Assembly (NCBI RefSeq): GCF_020526085.1
Contig: NZ_CP084874.1
Coordinates: 3,472,001 to 3,536,000 of the forward strand
DNA length: 64,000 bases
Direction of reading: 5' to 3'
From: Klebsiella africana
GTDB lineage: Bacteria; Pseudomonadota; Gammaproteobacteria; Enterobacterales; Enterobacteriaceae
Shown: positions 27,536 through 38,944 of the stretch, piece after piece
How positions within the stretch are numbered: the first letter of the stretch is position 1
Layout: each line of letters starts with the position of its first letter
Position numbers and translations under genes: made by a program
The notes under the pieces: model-generated
The model's database searches: none
Seen by the model: the letters and a program-made list of their open reading frames with translations, nothing else
Told to the model about the DNA's origin: nothing

Positions 27536-28861
27536 ATGAGCAATGTCACGCACCAGCCGAAAATCGGCTTCGTCTCCCTGGGCTGCCCGAAAAACCTCGT
27601 GGACTCAGAGCGTATCCTGACCGAACTGCGCACCGAAGGTTATGACGTCGTACCGACTTACGACAACGCCGATATGGTGATCGTTAACACCTGCGGCTTT
27701 ATTGATAGCGCTGTGCAGGAATCGCTGGAAGCGATTGGCGAAGCGTTGAAAGAGAATGGCAAGGTGATCGTCACCGGCTGTCTCGGCGCGAAAGAGGATC
27801 AGATCCGCGAAGTTCACCCGAAGGTGCTGGAGATCACCGGTCCGCACAGCTATGAGCAGGTGCTGGAGCACGTCCACCACTATACGCCGAAGCCGAAGCA
27901 CAACCCATTCCTGAGCCTGGTGCCGGAACAGGGCGTTAAGCTGACCCCGCGTCACTATGCCTACTTAAAAATTTCCGAAGGCTGCAACCATCGCTGTACC
28001 TTCTGCATTATTCCGTCCATGCGCGGCGATCTGGTGAGCCGTCCAATTGGCGAAGTGCTGGCGGAAGCCAAACGCCTCGCTGACGCCGGCGTGAAAGAGC
28101 TGCTGGTGATTTCGCAGGACACCTCTGCCTACGGCGTCGACGTTAAGCACCGCACCGGCTTCCACAACGGTATGCCGGTGAAGACCAGCATGGTCAGTCT
28201 GTGCGAAGAGCTGGCGAAGCTCGGCATCTGGGTGCGCCTGCACTATGTCTATCCGTACCCACACGTTGACGATGTGATCCCGCTGATGGCGGAAGGCAAA
28301 ATTCTGCCGTACCTCGATATTCCGCTGCAGCACGCCAGCCCGCGTATTCTGAAGCTGATGAAGCGTCCAGGATCTGCAGACCGCCAGCTGGCACGCATTA
28401 AGCAGTGGCGTGAAATTTGCCCGGATCTGACCCTGCGCTCCACCTTTATCGTGGGCTTCCCGGGCGAAACGGAAGAAGATTTCCAGATGCTGCTCGACTT
28501 CCTGAAAGAGGCGCGTCTCGACCGCGTCGGTTGCTTCAAATACAGCCCGGTTGAAGGCGCTACCGCCAATGAGCTGGCGGATCAGGTGCCGGAAGAGGTG
28601 AAAGAAGAGCGCTGGAACCGCTTTATGCAGCTGCAGCAGCAGATCTCTGCCGAGCGCCTGCAGGAAAAAGTGGGCCGCGAAATTCTGGTGCTGGTAGATG
28701 AAGTTGATGAAGAAGGCGCGATTGGCCGCAGCATGGCCGACGCTCCGGAAATCGACGGCGCGGTGTATCTGAACGGCGAAACCCGCGTTAAGCCGGGCGA
28801 CGTGGTGCGGGTGAAAGTCGAGCATGCCGACGAATACGACCTGTGGGGTACCCGGGTCTAG
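27536..28861 (+). CDS. rimO: Ribosomal protein S12 methylthiotransferase RimO
   Basis: Radical-SAM enzyme that adds a methylthio group to Asp89 of ribosomal protein S12. The 441 residues match E. coli RimO. N-terminal cluster cysteines are Cys17, Cys53 and Cys82; the radical-SAM cluster is Cys150, Cys154, Cys157 (GCNHRCTFC); a C-terminal TRAM domain binds the substrate. It is single and divergent from kdoO. Confidence 0.97.
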   Translation: MSNVTHQPKIGFVSLGCPKNLVDSERILTELRTEGYDVVPTYDNADMVIVNTCGFIDSAVQESLEAIGEALKENGKVIVTGCLGAKEDQIREVHPKVLEITGPHSYEQVLEHVHHYTPKPKHNPFLSLVPEQGVKLTPRHYAYLKISEGCNHRCTFCIIPSMRGDLVSRPIGEVLAEAKRLADAGVKELLVISQDTSAYGVDVKHRTGFHNGMPVKTSMVSLCEELAKLGIWVRLHYVYPYPHVDDVIPLMAEGKILPYLDIPLQHASPRILKLMKRPGSADRQLARIKQWREICPDLTLRSTFIVGFPGETEEDFQMLLDFLKEARLDRVGCFKYSPVEGATANELADQVPEEVKEERWNRFMQLQQQISAERLQEKVGREILVLVDEVDEEGAIGRSMADAPEIDGAVYLNGETRVKPGDVVRVKVEHADEYDLWGTRV

Positions 28862-28896
28862 TCCAACTATCCGGATAGCGGCTTATCGCATTCCCC

Positions 28897-28921
28897 AGCC
28901 TACGGGGTCCTCCCGTAGGCT
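28897..28921 (+). terminator. Hairpin after rimO
   Basis: AGCCTACGGG and CCCGTAGGCT form a perfect 10-bp stem with a 5-base loop, 36 bp after the rimO stop. It lacks a T-tract (CATCCCC follows), so it may be a weak terminator or a processing barrier. Confidence 0.55.
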
Positions 28922-28990
28922 CATCCCCCCAGGCGCAGCGTCGCCAGCAAGCATTGATTACCTCCCTGGCAACCCTGTTACACCGTTATT

Positions 28991-29022
28991 TTGCCGGGTG
29001 GCGCTACGCTTACCCGGCCTAC
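28991..29022 (+). repeat. REP unit
   Basis: TTGCCGGGTGGC followed by GCTACGCTTACCCGGCCTAC is a single REP sequence, like one arm of the element at 1099-1182. Confidence 0.75.
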
Positions 29023-29120
29023 GAGGTCCAGACCCAATATGTGAATCGCCCCCGGACATGGGGCCGCTGAAACTGCCGGTGCTGGCCGAATCCCGGGGGT
29101 ACAGAGGGCGGCGGCGACTG

Positions 29121-29357
29121 GCCGCTCCCTGCGCCATGAGAAGCATAACGCAGGCGATTAACCGGGAGCGCAAACTACGCTGAAGCCACAGATAACATAA
29201 ACAACCACACTGCAAGTGCTCCCCCTCACCCTGGCCCTCTCCCGGAGGGAGAGGGAACCGTCCGGCAGTCGTTTCCGCCGCTCCCTGCGCCATGAGAGGC
29301 ATAACGCAGGCGATTAACCGGGAGCGCAAACTACGCTGAAGCCACAAATAACATAAA
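29121..29357. repeat. 81-bp direct repeat pair in the rimO-gsiD gap
   Basis: Copy 1 (29121-29201) and copy 2 (29277-29357) start with GCCGCTCCCTGCGCCATGAG (one base differs just after) and end with ATAACATAAA. They are offset by 156 bp and differ at only two positions. Weaker similarity continues downstream of both. Between them lies a GC-rich hairpin, CCCTCTCCC / GGGAGAGGG at 29235-29255. Reading frames across this block look non-coding. Together with the REP unit it fills most of the 524-bp gap. Confidence 0.8.
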
Positions 29358-29385
29358 GGGCCGCACGGCGGTGCTTTCCCTCGCC

Positions 29386-30297
29386 CTACCCCTTTAACTT
29401 CGGATCCAGCGCATCGCGCAGGCCATCGCCCAGCAGATTAAACGCCAGCACAGTCACGAATATCGCCACCGCAGGAAACAGCGCCACATGCGGGGACATC
29501 ACCATATCCGCCCGCGCCTCGTTAAGCATCGCGCCCCACTCCGGGGTGGGCGGCTGCGCGCCAAGGCCGAGAAAAGACAGGCTGGCCGCCGAAATAATCG
29601 ATACCCCAATGCGCATGGTGAAATAAACCACGATCGACGACACCGTCCCCGGCAGGATGTGGTTGAAGAGAATGGTGGCGTCGCTGGCGCCGATGCTGCG
29701 CGCCGATTCAATAAAGGTCTGCTGCTTCAGAACCAGCGTATTGCCGCGCACCAGACGGGCAAACGCCGGGATCGAGAAGATCGCCACGGCGATGATCACG
29801 TTGGCCATCCCGCTGCCCATGACGGCGACCACCGCAATCGCCAGCAGGATCCCCGGAAAAGCGAACAGCACGTCGCAAAGTCGCATAATGAGCCGGTCCC
29901 ACCAGCCCTCATAGTACCCGGCCAGCAGCCCCAGCACCGTGCCGATGGCCGCGCCAATCAGCACCGCCAGTACCCCGGCAGCCAGCGAGATCTGCGCCCC
30001 GACCAGCACCCGGCTGAAGATATCGCGTCCCAGGGAGTCGACACCGAACCAGTGCACCAGCGAAGGCCCCTCGTTAAGCCGGTCATAGTCGAAATAATTT
30101 TCCGCATCGTACGGCGCTATCCAGGGGGCAATGACGGCTATCACAATCAGCAATAGCACGAAAATACCGGCGCCCATCGCCACCGGCTGGCGACGAAAGC
30201 GTCGCCAGAACTCATGCCATGGGGTATGGATCTCGCCGGGTTTGATACCCGGCATGGCGTTCAGCGCCGCCTGCCTTCTCCAGTTAAGCAATCGCAC
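29386..30297 (-). CDS. gsiD: Glutathione ABC importer permease GsiD
   Basis: Inner-membrane permease of the glutathione importer, 303 residues as in E. coli. It belongs to the DppC/OppC family, with an N-terminal cytoplasmic stretch ([12 protein letters not shown]), six helices and the EAA loop [22 protein letters not shown]. It ends with the usual [18 protein letters not shown]. The stop lies directly at the edge of the repeat block; gsiC is 1 bp upstream. Confidence 0.95.
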   Translation of the reverse strand: MRLLNWRRQAALNAMPGIKPGEIHTPWHEFWRRFRRQPVAMGAGIFVLLLIVIAVIAPWIAPYDAENYFDYDRLNEGPSLVHWFGVDSLGRDIFSRVLVGAQISLAAGVLAVLIGAAIGTVLGLLAGYYEGWWDRLIMRLCDVLFAFPGILLAIAVVAVMGSGMANVIIAVAIFSIPAFARLVRGNTLVLKQQTFIESARSIGASDATILFNHILPGTVSSIVVYFTMRIGVSIISAASLSFLGLGAQPPTPEWGAMLNEARADMVMSPHVALFPAVAIFVTVLAFNLLGDGLRDALDPKLKG

Positions 30298-30298
30298 C

Positions 30299-31219
30299 TT
30301 ACTTATACCTGATAGCTGGGTTTATGGCCGCGTACAGCACATCCACCACTAAATTGATAAGAATAAACTCCAGCGAAAAGAGCAATACTTCCGCCTGAAT
30401 CACCGGGTAATCGCGCATCTCCACCGAATCGACCAACAGTCGGCCCAGCCCCGGCCAGTTAAACACCTTTTCCACGACGATCGACCCGCCGAGCAGAAAA
30501 CCAAACTGCAGCCCCATCATGGTCACCACCGGGATCATCGCATTGCGCAGGCCATGCTTGAGCACCACCCACGTTTCGCTCACCCCTTTCGCCCGCGCGG
30601 TACGCATATAGTCTTCATGCAACACATCAACGAAAGACGCGCGGGTAAAGCGCGCCATGACCGCCGCCACCGCCGCGCCAAGGGTCAACGACGGCAAAAT
30701 ATAGTGCCGCCAGCTGTCGGCCCCCACCGTCGGCAGCCAGCCCAGCTCAACCGAAAACACCTGCATCAGCAGCATGCCGAGAGCAAAAGCCGGAAACGAA
30801 ATGCCGCTCACCGCCAGCGCCATTCCCAGACGGTCGGGCCAGCGATTACGCCACACCGCGGCCGCGATCCCCGCCGCCATCCCGAACAGTACCGCCCAGC
30901 TCATGCTGGCCAGCGTCAGCCACAGCGTCGGCATAAAGCGGCTGGCTATCTCACTGGCAACGGGGCGCCGCGAGGCCATGGAAATGCCAAAATCACCGCG
31001 CAGTACGTTGGTGATATAGTGCCAGAACTGGACATGCAGCGGCTGGTCAAGCCCCAACTGCTGACGCACCATCGCCACCACCTGGGCATCAGCCTCCGGT
31101 CCGGCAATCAGCCGCGCCGGGTCACCGGGCAGCATATGCACAAACAAAAACACCAGCACCGCGACGATAAGCAGAGTGGGGATCAGTCCCAGCAGGCGCT
31201 TAATCACATAATTCAGCAT
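30299..31219 (-). CDS. gsiC: Glutathione ABC importer permease GsiC
   Basis: Partner permease to GsiD, DppB/OppB family, 306 residues. It starts with the family-typical [19 protein letters not shown] helix and contains [11 protein letters not shown] and the EAA loop [22 protein letters not shown]. The gene sits between gsiB and gsiD with short spacers, supporting one iaaA-gsiABCD transcript. Confidence 0.95.
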   Translation of the reverse strand: MLNYVIKRLLGLIPTLLIVAVLVFLFVHMLPGDPARLIAGPEADAQVVAMVRQQLGLDQPLHVQFWHYITNVLRGDFGISMASRRPVASEIASRFMPTLWLTLASMSWAVLFGMAAGIAAAVWRNRWPDRLGMALAVSGISFPAFALGMLLMQVFSVELGWLPTVGADSWRHYILPSLTLGAAVAAVMARFTRASFVDVLHEDYMRTARAKGVSETWVVLKHGLRNAMIPVVTMMGLQFGFLLGGSIVVEKVFNWPGLGRLLVDSVEMRDYPVIQAEVLLFSLEFILINLVVDVLYAAINPAIRYK

Positions 31220-31265
31220 CGCTCCCTCCCATTCCGGGAGAGAGGACGCATGAAGATGAACATGA

Positions 31266-32807
31266 TCACGGCGTCAGGTCCGCCTGTTCGAAGCTAAAGC
31301 CGGTATCCGGCTGGATATAGAAACCGGTGAGGTTCTTGCTGTGGGCGGAGACCAGTTTCTCGACCACCAGCGGCACCCACGGCGACTCTTTCCAGATAAT
31401 ATCCTGTGCCTCTTTATAGAGTTTGGTTTTCTCTTGCGGGTCGGTGGTTTTCAGCGCCTCGCTCAGCGCGTTATCTACCTGCGGATTGCTGTAAAACGCG
31501 GTATTAAACAGGGTCGGCGGCCAGTTTTGCGAGGCGAACAGCGGCGACAGCGCCCAGTCGGCTTCCCCGGTGGAGGCGGACCAGCCGGTATAGAACATCC
31601 GTACCCCGCTCTCTTTCTGCCCTTTACCTTCCACTTCCGCCGCCCGCTGGCCGGCGTCCATCGCCGTCACCTGCGCCTTAATCCCCACCTGCGCCAGCTG
31701 CTGCTGGGTGAACTGCAGCACTTTCTGCGCAGTGCTGTGGTTATGAGATGACCACAGCGTGGTGCTGAAACCGTTAGGGTAGCCCGCCTCTTTCAGCAGC
31801 TGGCGCGCTTTCGCCGGATCGTAGGGCCAGGCGGTGTAGGTCTGGGCATAGGCGATCGACGGCGGCACCACTCCGGTCGCCGGGGTGGCGTATCCGGCGA
31901 ACGCTACCTTCACCAGCGCCTGACGGTTAATCGCATAGTTGATAGCTTCACGCACCTTCGGATTATCGAACGGCTTCTGCGTGACGTTCATGCTAATGTA
32001 GCGCTGCATGATCGACGGGCTGGCCACCAGCTCCAGTTTGCTGTTTTTCGCCAGCAGCGGCGCCTGTTCGTAAGGGATCGGGAAAGCAAACTGCGCCTCG
32101 CCGGTCTGCAGCATCGCCGCCCGGGTATTGTTATCGACCACCGGACGCCAGGTGATGGAGTCCAGCTTCGGCAGGCCCGGCTGCCAGTAGCCATCGAACT
32201 TGCTGACCTTCACGAAATCTGTCTGGTTCCAGGTGTCGAGCTTATACGGCCCGGTACCCACCGGATGGAAGCCAATATCCTTGCCATATTTTTTCAGCGC
32301 CGCCGGCGAAATCATCGCCGTCGCCGGATGGGCGAGAATGTTTATAAACGCCGAGAAGGGTTGCTTCAGGGTAATTTTCACCGTGGTCGGATCGACCGCT
32401 TCGGTGCTGGCGATATTTTTATACAGGTTATAGCGCTTGAGATGGTTATCCGGGTTACTCGCGCGGTCGAGGTTCGCCTTGACCGCCTCGGCGTTAAAGT
32501 CGGTACCATCCTGGAATTTCACCCCGCTGTGCAGCTTGATGGTATACACCAGGCCATCTGGTGACACGGTATAGCTCTCGGCAAGCACGTTTTGCAGCTT
32601 CATCTCTTTATCAAGGCCGAACAGGCCTTGATAAAAGGACTTCGCCACCGCCTGCGACAGGGTGTCGTTGGCGTCATAGGGATCGAGCGTCGTGAAGTTA
32701 GACCCGACCGCCACCACCACATCTTTAGCGGCAAAAGCGGGGGCGCTTGCCAGGGCTGCCGCGATACTCAGCGCCAGCCACCATTTGCGCGAAACAGGTT
32801 GTGTCAT
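31266..32807 (-). CDS. gsiB: Glutathione-binding periplasmic protein GsiB
   Basis: Periplasmic receptor that captures glutathione for GsiCD. The 513-residue protein has a signal peptide ending near SAPAFA and the SBP family-5 fold, with [17 protein letters not shown] at the mature N-terminus, [13 protein letters not shown] and [23 protein letters not shown] inside. Length and sequence follow E. coli GsiB (512). Confidence 0.95.
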   Translation of the reverse strand: MTQPVSRKWWLALSIAAALASAPAFAAKDVVVAVGSNFTTLDPYDANDTLSQAVAKSFYQGLFGLDKEMKLQNVLAESYTVSPDGLVYTIKLHSGVKFQDGTDFNAEAVKANLDRASNPDNHLKRYNLYKNIASTEAVDPTTVKITLKQPFSAFINILAHPATAMISPAALKKYGKDIGFHPVGTGPYKLDTWNQTDFVKVSKFDGYWQPGLPKLDSITWRPVVDNNTRAAMLQTGEAQFAFPIPYEQAPLLAKNSKLELVASPSIMQRYISMNVTQKPFDNPKVREAINYAINRQALVKVAFAGYATPATGVVPPSIAYAQTYTAWPYDPAKARQLLKEAGYPNGFSTTLWSSHNHSTAQKVLQFTQQQLAQVGIKAQVTAMDAGQRAAEVEGKGQKESGVRMFYTGWSASTGEADWALSPLFASQNWPPTLFNTAFYSNPQVDNALSEALKTTDPQEKTKLYKEAQDIIWKESPWVPLVVEKLVSAHSKNLTGFYIQPDTGFSFEQADLTP

Positions 32808-32845
32808 CGTGTTCTCCTGAAAAGGTGCGTTATGTGTTGTTATGT

Positions 32846-34699
32846 TCAGCCCAGCACATCGGCGGATTCGCGGGCGACGAAATGGCCCGGCCCTACCTGC
32901 TGCAATGGCGCGCTGGCGATCTCTTCGCCCCGCTTATAGATATTCCCCGGGACATCATCAGACAGCAGGATCCGCTGCGGATGGCGATAGGTCGGGTCGG
33001 CGACCGGTACGGCAGCCATCAGCTTACGCGTATAAGGATGTTGGGGGTTTTCAAACACCGCGCGGCGCGGACCAATTTCGACAATCCGACCGCGGTACAT
33101 CACCGCCACGCGGTGGCTGATGCGCTCCACCACCGCCATATCATGGGAAATAAACAGAAACGCGATGCCCATCTCGCGCTGAAGGTCGAGCATCAAATTG
33201 ATAATCTGCGCCCGGATGGAGACATCCAGGGCCGATACCGACTCATCGGCTATCACCACCTTCGGATTCAGCGCCAGCGCGCGGGCAATGCAGATCCGCT
33301 GCCGCTGGCCACCGGAAAAGGCGTGAGGGTAGCGCCAGGCATGCTCCGGCTGCAGCCCCACCCGCTTCAGCAGCCAGGCAACCCGCTCCCGCGCCGCCTC
33401 GCCGTGCAGCAGGCCATGCACCCGTAGCGGCTCCATGATCGAGTCACCGACCGTCTGACGCGGATCAAGCGAGGCGTAAGGATCCTGAAAAATAAATTGA
33501 ATATTACGCCGCAGAGACTGCAGCTTGCTGCCGGAGAGCGTATCAATCCGTTGGCCGTCGAAGGTAATAGTGCCTCCCTGGGTCTCGACCAGTCTCAGTA
33601 GCGCCCGGCCGGTAGTCGACTTGCCGCAGCCGGATTCGCCCACCAGCGACAGGGTTTCCCCCGGCCAGAGATCAAAACTCACCTTCTCCACCGCATGCAC
33701 TTCGCGCGTCACGCGGTTGAGCAGCCCACCGCGCACCGGAAAACGGACCTCCAGGTCACGCACCTGCAGGATCGGCTCGCCGGCGACCACCGTATCTGGC
33801 GTTTCGCTCTCTGCCAGCGGCTGGCCCGGCAGCGGAAAGCGGCGCGGTAAATTCCGGCCGCGCATCTCCCCCAGCCGTGGGACCGCCGCCAACAGTGACT
33901 GAGTATAAGGGTGCTGCGGTGAACGAAAGATCTCCTCGACGCTGCCGGTCTCTACCGCCTCACCGCGATACATCACCAGCACCCGATCGGCGATATCAGC
34001 CACAACGCCCATATCGTGGGTGATAAAGATCACCCCCATCGCCATCTCCTTTTGCAGGACAGCAATAAGCTGCAGAATTTGCGCCTGAATGGTGACATCC
34101 AGCGCGGTGGTTGGCTCATCGGCAATCAACACCGCCGGCCGACAGGAGAGCGCCATGGCAATCATCACCCGCTGGCGCATGCCACCGGAGAGCTGGTGCG
34201 GATAGCGCGAGAGCATCTCTTGCGCCTGGGGGATACGCACCTGGTCGAGCATTTTTTTCGCCGCGCGCAGCGCCTCTTCGCGCCCCAACCCCTGGTGCAG
34301 GCGCAGGGATTCGGCGATTTGTTCACCGATGGTAAAGACCGGATTCAGCGAGGTCATTGGCTCCTGAAAAATCATGGCCAGATCCGCGCCGCGTACCCGG
34401 CGCATCTCGGCGTCCGTTTGCTCATTGAGCGCGATCACCTGCCGGTTACGCCGTCGCAGCCACAGCCCCTCGCTGCTCACTTCGCTGCTGGCGGCGTCAA
34501 GCAAACGCATCAGCGCCAGGGCGGTCACCGATTTTCCCGAACCGGACTCACCCACTATCGCCAGCGTCTCGCCGCGGCGCAGACTGAAGGAAAGCTGACG
34601 CACGGCCTGCACCTCGGGTGCATCCTGCTGGCGGAACGCGACGTTCAGGTTGCGCACCACCAGCACTTCGCAGGTATCCGTTTCGTGAGTTTGCGGCAC
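32846..34699 (-). CDS. gsiA: Glutathione ABC importer ATPase GsiA
   Basis: Double ATPase driving glutathione import, 617 residues. Each half has its own Walker A ([16 protein letters not shown]), signature ([16 protein letters not shown]) and Walker B (LIADEP, VIADES). The final residue before the catalytic step in the second half is Ser where Pro is usual. A GTG at 34699 is taken as start: it aligns with the E. coli N-terminus (MPHSDE against VPQTHE) and follows GGGAGAGGGAG. The ORF extends to 34762 but overlaps iaaA. Confidence 0.93.
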   Translation of the reverse strand: MPQTHETDTCEVLVVRNLNVAFRQQDAPEVQAVRQLSFSLRRGETLAIVGESGSGKSVTALALMRLLDAASSEVSSEGLWLRRRNRQVIALNEQTDAEMRRVRGADLAMIFQEPMTSLNPVFTIGEQIAESLRLHQGLGREEALRAAKKMLDQVRIPQAQEMLSRYPHQLSGGMRQRVMIAMALSCRPAVLIADEPTTALDVTIQAQILQLIAVLQKEMAMGVIFITHDMGVVADIADRVLVMYRGEAVETGSVEEIFRSPQHPYTQSLLAAVPRLGEMRGRNLPRRFPLPGQPLAESETPDTVVAGEPILQVRDLEVRFPVRGGLLNRVTREVHAVEKVSFDLWPGETLSLVGESGCGKSTTGRALLRLVETQGGTITFDGQRIDTLSGSKLQSLRRNIQFIFQDPYASLDPRQTVGDSIMEPLRVHGLLHGEAARERVAWLLKRVGLQPEHAWRYPHAFSGGQRQRICIARALALNPKVVIADESVSALDVSIRAQIINLMLDLQREMGIAFLFISHDMAVVERISHRVAVMYRGRIVEIGPRRAVFENPQHPYTRKLMAAVPVADPTYRHPQRILLSDDVPGNIYKRGEEIASAPLQQVGPGHFVARESADVLG

Positions 34700-34716
34700 T
34701 CTCCCTCTCCCTTGTT

Positions 34717-35658
34717 CTATTCGCGATAAATGCCAATGGTCGGCGTATCGCCGGCATAGCACCAGGCGCGGTACATGCCTTCACTGTTAAACGGTAAAAC
34801 GACATTGCCTTCGCGATCGACGGCAATCAACCCGCCACTGCCGCCGAGAGCCGGCAGTTTCTCCATTACCACTCGTTCGCAAGCGGTGTAAAGACTCAGC
34901 TGACCGTACTCCATCAGAGCGGCAATGTCGTAGGCCGCCAGGGTACGCATAAAGACTTCGCCGGTGCCGGTGCAGGAGACCGCCACGCTGGCATTGTTGG
35001 CATAGCATCCCGCGCCCGGCAACGGGCTGTCGCCGACGCGTCCGGGCAGTTTGTTGGTCATGCCGCCGGTGGAGGTCGCCGCCGCCAGATTGCCGGCCAG
35101 ATCGAGCGCCACCGCGCCGACGGTGCCCATTTTCTGGCGTTCGTCGAGCGGAGCGGCGTGGTGGTCGAGGATAATCTCTCCGTCCGCTTTCGCCTCCTGC
35201 AGCTGCAGCAGTCTTTCAGGAGTGGAAAAGAGATCGTTATCCACGCGCGCCATCCCGTGGGAGAAGGCAAAATTTTCTGCCCCCTCGCCGATCAGCAGCA
35301 CGTGCGGGCTCTTCTCCAGCACCAGACGCGCCGCCAGCACCGGGTTACGCAAATGTTTGACCCCAGCCACTGCCCCCGCCTGCAGGCTGTAGCCATCCAT
35401 TACGCAGGCATCCAGCTCGTGGGTTTGATCGCGGGTAAATACCGCGCCCATCCCGGCGTTAAACAGCGGGCACTCTTCCAGCAGCCGAACGGCCTCGGTC
35501 ACGGCATCCAGCGCACTGGCGCCCGCGGCCAACATTTTCTGCCCGCTTTCGACGATAGTCGACAGCGCCGCTACGTATTCCCGCTCTCGCTCCGGCGTCA
35601 TCTGCGCGCGGCAAATCGCCCCTGCGCCGCCGTGAATTGCTATAACCGCCTTGCCCAT
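34717..35658 (-). CDS. iaaA: Isoaspartyl peptidase / beta-aspartyl-peptidase IaaA
   Basis: N-terminal-nucleophile hydrolase that cleaves isoaspartyl dipeptides and has L-asparaginase activity. The precursor splits itself before Thr179 ([10 protein letters not shown]), exposing the catalytic threonine. [15 protein letters not shown] and [11 protein letters not shown] are conserved pocket segments. At 313 residues it is slightly shorter than E. coli IaaA (321), lacking its C-terminal tail. First gene of the glutathione operon; it may process peptides imported by Gsi. Confidence 0.94.
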   Translation of the reverse strand: MGKAVIAIHGGAGAICRAQMTPEREREYVAALSTIVESGQKMLAAGASALDAVTEAVRLLEECPLFNAGMGAVFTRDQTHELDACVMDGYSLQAGAVAGVKHLRNPVLAARLVLEKSPHVLLIGEGAENFAFSHGMARVDNDLFSTPERLLQLQEAKADGEIILDHHAAPLDERQKMGTVGAVALDLAGNLAAATSTGGMTNKLPGRVGDSPLPGAGCYANNASVAVSCTGTGEVFMRTLAAYDIAALMEYGQLSLYTACERVVMEKLPALGGSGGLIAVDREGNVVLPFNSEGMYRAWCYAGDTPTIGIYRE

Positions 35659-35893
35659 TTCGCCAGTCCTTAACGATGAAGTGGATAGCCCCTGCCCTGT
35701 CGTACCGCGTCGCGGCGCCGGTCACGTCATGAATAAGGGTATTGATATCATTATATTGCTGAATGTCTTATACAATTTTTGAATATAGAAAGAGCGGCGG
35801 GCGATGTAAAGCCTCGTACCCAGGTGGCATACTGCCCGCGCTGCTTTTCTGCCATAATAGGCGTTTTCGCTGTTTTGCCCGCAGGAGTGACCC

Positions 35894-37129
35894 ATGGATT
35901 TTACCGCCGGACTGATGCCGCTCGACACAGCCCTCACCCAGATGCTCGATCGTATTACGCCGCTGAGCGCGACGGAAACTGTACCGCTGTTGCAGGCCTT
36001 CTCGCGCGTCACCGCCCATGACATCGTCTCCCCGCTGGATGTTCCCGGCTTTGATAACGCAGCGATGGATGGCTATGCCGTCCGGCTGAACGACCTTCGC
36101 GATGGTGCCGCGCTGCCGGTCGCTGGTAAGGCCTTTGCCGGCCAACCGTTTCACGAGACCTGGCCGGCGGGTACCTGTATCCGCATCATGACCGGCGCGC
36201 CGGTGCCTGTAGACTGCGATGCGGTGGTGATGCAGGAAGAGACCGAACAGAGTGACAGCGGCGTGCGCTTTACCGCGCCGGTAAAAGCCGGGCAGCATAT
36301 TCGCCGTCGCGGAGAAGATATCGCCCACGGCGCGGTGGTCTTCCCTGCGGGAACCCCGTTGACAGTGGCCGAGCTGCCGGTGCTGGCCTCGCTGGGCATT
36401 GCCGAGGTCGAGGTGGTGCGCAAGGTTCGCGTCGCGGTCTTCTCGACCGGCGATGAGCTGCAGCTGCCGGGTCAACCGCTTGGCGACGGCCAGATTTACG
36501 ATACCAACCGTCTGGCGGTGCACCTGATGCTGCAAGAGCTGGGCTGCGAAGTCATTAATCTCGGCATTATTCCTGACGACCCAGCGAAGCTTCGCGACGC
36601 CTTTATCGCCGCCGACCAGCAGGCCGACGTGGTCATCAGCTCCGGTGGCGTCTCGGTGGGCGAAGCCGACTACACCAAAACCATTCTTGAAGAACTGGGC
36701 GAAATCGGCTTCTGGAAGCTGGCAATCAAGCCGGGCAAACCCTTCGCCTTCGGCAAGCTCAGCAGCAGCTGGTTCTGCGGCCTGCCGGGCAACCCGGTTT
36801 CCGCCACCGTTACCTTCTGTCAGCTGGTGCAGCCGCTGCTGGCGAAGCTCTCTGGCAAGCACGGCCCGCTTCAGGCAACCCGCCTGCGGGTCCGCGCCGC
36901 CACGCGGCTGAAAAAGTCCCCGGGCCGCCTCGATTTTCAGCGCGGTATTTTGCAGCGCAACCCCGACGGCGAGCTGGTGGTGACCACCACCGGCCATCAG
37001 GGCTCGCACATATTTAGTTCCTTCAGCCTCGGCAATTGCTTTATCGTGCTCGAGCGTGAGCGCGGCCACGTTGAAGCAGGCGAATGGGTCGAGGTCGAAA
37101 CGTTCAGTCACCTGTTTGGGGGGCTGTAA
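35894..37129 (+). CDS. moeA: Molybdopterin molybdenumtransferase MoeA
   Basis: Inserts molybdate into adenylylated molybdopterin, the last step of molybdenum cofactor synthesis. The 411-residue length equals E. coli MoeA. It carries [16 protein letters not shown], the molybdopterin-binding [14 protein letters not shown] and [13 protein letters not shown]. Stop and moeB start overlap (TAATG), so the pair is translationally coupled. Confidence 0.96.
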   Translation: MDFTAGLMPLDTALTQMLDRITPLSATETVPLLQAFSRVTAHDIVSPLDVPGFDNAAMDGYAVRLNDLRDGAALPVAGKAFAGQPFHETWPAGTCIRIMTGAPVPVDCDAVVMQEETEQSDSGVRFTAPVKAGQHIRRRGEDIAHGAVVFPAGTPLTVAELPVLASLGIAEVEVVRKVRVAVFSTGDELQLPGQPLGDGQIYDTNRLAVHLMLQELGCEVINLGIIPDDPAKLRDAFIAADQQADVVISSGGVSVGEADYTKTILEELGEIGFWKLAIKPGKPFAFGKLSSSWFCGLPGNPVSATVTFCQLVQPLLAKLSGKHGPLQATRLRVRAATRLKKSPGRLDFQRGILQRNPDGELVVTTTGHQGSHIFSSFSLGNCFIVLERERGHVEAGEWVEVETFSHLFGGL

Positions 37130-37884
37130 TGACCGTGGAGCTGAGCGATGAAGAGATGCTGCGCTATAACCGGCAGATCGTCTTGCGCGGTTTTGACTTT
37201 GACGGCCAGGAGCGGTTAAAGGCTGCTCGCGTGCTGGTGGTCGGCCTCGGCGGGCTTGGCTGCGCCGCCGCCCAGTATCTGGCCGCCGCCGGGGTGGGTC
37301 AGCTCACCCTGCTCGATTTCGATACCGTCTCGCTGTCCAATCTCCAGCGTCAGACGCTGCACAGCAACGCCACCCTCGGCCAGCCGAAGGTGGATTCCGC
37401 CCGCGAGGCACTGGCGCGCATTAATCCGCACGTTCATCTGGTGCCGCTCAATGCCTTGCTGGATGAGACGGCGTTGGCGGTGCAGATTGCCGATCACGAT
37501 CTGGTGCTCGACTGCACCGACAACGTCGACATTCGTAACCAGCTCAACGCCGGCTGTTTCCAGCACACCATCCCGCTGGTCTCCGGGGCGGCGATCCGCA
37601 TGGAAGGGCAGATCAGCGTCTTCACGTATCAGGAGGGCGAACCCTGCTACCGCTGCCTGAGCCGGCTGTTCGGCGAAAATGCCCTCACCTGCGTCGAAGC
37701 CGGGGTAATGGCCCCGCTGGTGGGCACTATCGGTTCGCTGCAGGCGATGGAGGCCATTAAACTGCTGACCGGCTACGGTACCCCTGCCCGCGGAAAAATC
37801 GTGATGTACGATGCCATGACCTGTCAGTTTCGCGAAATGAAGCTGATGCGTCACCCGCAGTGCGAGGTCTGCGGCGCGCATTAA
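37129..37884 (+). CDS. moeB: Molybdopterin-synthase adenylyltransferase MoeB
   Basis: E1-like enzyme that adenylates the C-terminus of MoaD before sulfur loading. Product 251 residues: N-terminal YNRQIVLRGF, nucleotide-binding VVGLGGLGC (around residues 38-45), DCTDN, and two zinc-binding CxxC pairs (Cys173/Cys176 and Cys245/Cys248). The ATG at 37129 overlaps the moeA stop and was chosen over an upstream in-frame start at 37084. Confidence 0.95.
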   Translation: MTVELSDEEMLRYNRQIVLRGFDFDGQERLKAARVLVVGLGGLGCAAAQYLAAAGVGQLTLLDFDTVSLSNLQRQTLHSNATLGQPKVDSAREALARINPHVHLVPLNALLDETALAVQIADHDLVLDCTDNVDIRNQLNAGCFQHTIPLVSGAAIRMEGQISVFTYQEGEPCYRCLSRLFGENALTCVEAGVMAPLVGTIGSLQAMEAIKLLTGYGTPARGKIVMYDAMTCQFREMKLMRHPQCEVCGAH

Positions 37885-37891
37885 CCCCCCA

Positions 37892-37922
37892 CCACCGGCA
37901 ACGAAAGTCGCCGGTGGTTTTG
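37892..37922 (+). terminator. Intrinsic terminator after moeB
   Basis: CCACCGGC and GCCGGTGG form an 8-bp stem around a 10-base loop, followed by TTTT, shortly after the moeB stop. Confidence 0.85.
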
Positions 37923-37989
37923 TGACCTCTCTCGTTATTTTCTCCCCGCTGGCTCATCCCCCTCTCGCTTGTTGATTTACGTCAATATA

Positions 37990-38005
37990 ACTTTCATTCG
38001 AAAGT
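37990..38005 (+). promoter_or_regulatory. Shared palindrome, copy 1 (upstream of ybiY)
   Basis: ACTTTCATTCGAAAGT: 6-bp arms around ATTC, centred about 43 bp before the ybiY start. The same element occurs at 41473 and, inverted, at 42482. Probably an operator; the binding protein is unknown. Confidence 0.6.
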
Positions 38006-38040
38006 GTTTTTATATTCATACGCAAACAAGAGGGTAAACC

Positions 38041-38940
38041 ATGATCTTCAACATCCAGCGCTATTCCACCCATGACGGCCCAGGGATCCGTACCGTCGTC
38101 TTCCTGAAAGGCTGCTCGCTGGGCTGCCGCTGGTGCCAGAACCCGGAAAGCCGCGCCCGCAGCGAAGATCTGCTGTATGACCCGCGCCTGTGTCTGGCCG
38201 GCTGCGATCTGTGCCAGCAGGCAGCGCCGGTGGTTATCACCCGCACCCTGGATGGCCTGATCATTCATCGGCAAAACGTTAACGACAAGCATATTACCGC
38301 GCTGCGCGACTGCTGCCCCACGACCGCGCTGACGGTCTGCGGCGAGGAAAAAAGCGTCGAAGCGATCATGGCGACGGTGCTGCGTGATAAACCATTCTAC
38401 GATCGCAGCGGCGGCGGTATTACGCTTTCCGGCGGCGAACCCTTTATGAACCCGACGCTGGCGCAGGCGTTGTTCGAAGCAAGCCATCGGGCAGGTATTC
38501 ACACCGCCGTCGAAACCTGCCTGCACGTGCCGTGGAAATACATTGAACCGTCTTTACCCTTTGTCGACCTGTTTCTCGCCGATCTGAAGCACGTCGACGA
38601 GGCCATTTTCCAGCAGTGGACCGACGGCAGCGCCCGCCGGGTACTGGATAACCTGCAGCGTCTGGCGCAGGCAGGGAAAAAAATGATTATTCGCGTGCCG
38701 TTAATCCAGGGATTCAACGCCAGCGAAGACGACATTAGCGCCATTATCAATTTTGCTGCCGACCGTTTACAGGTCAGCGAGATCCATTTCCTGCCGTACC
38801 ACACGCTGGGAATGAATAAATACCAATTACTCAGTCAGCCCTATACCGCACCGGACAAACCGCTGGATGCTCCTGAGCTGCTCGCCTTTGCGCAGAATTA
38901 CGCGCAAAGCAAGGGGCTAACGGCGATCTTACGAGGATAA
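38041..38940 (+). CDS. ybiY: Glycyl radical enzyme activase YbiY
   Basis: Radical-SAM activating enzyme that would install the glycyl radical on YbiW. The 299-residue protein shows [20 protein letters not shown] with the CX3CX2C cluster Cys25, Cys29, Cys32. An inserted ferredoxin-like segment has Cys51, Cys55, Cys58, Cys91, Cys92 and Cys100, possibly one extra cluster. [11 protein letters not shown] is the SAM-binding loop. It is 4 bp upstream of ybiW on the same strand. E. coli has fsaA between moeB and ybiY; that gene is missing here. Confidence 0.9.
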   Translation: MIFNIQRYSTHDGPGIRTVVFLKGCSLGCRWCQNPESRARSEDLLYDPRLCLAGCDLCQQAAPVVITRTLDGLIIHRQNVNDKHITALRDCCPTTALTVCGEEKSVEAIMATVLRDKPFYDRSGGGITLSGGEPFMNPTLAQALFEASHRAGIHTAVETCLHVPWKYIEPSLPFVDLFLADLKHVDEAIFQQWTDGSARRVLDNLQRLAQAGKKMIIRVPLIQGFNASEDDISAIINFAADRLQVSEIHFLPYHTLGMNKYQLLSQPYTAPDKPLDAPELLAFAQNYAQSKGLTAILRG

Positions 38941-38944
38941 CCTT

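Noticed and set aside
28824..29347. Short frames across the rimO-gsiD gap
   Set aside because: They run through REP and duplicated repeat sequence, lack ribosome sites and repeat the same peptide because the DNA is duplicated.
35768..37111. Long minus-strand frame opposite moeA
   Set aside because: Antisense to moeA; composition rich in Gly, His, Arg and Gln is typical of shadow frames in GC-rich coding DNA.
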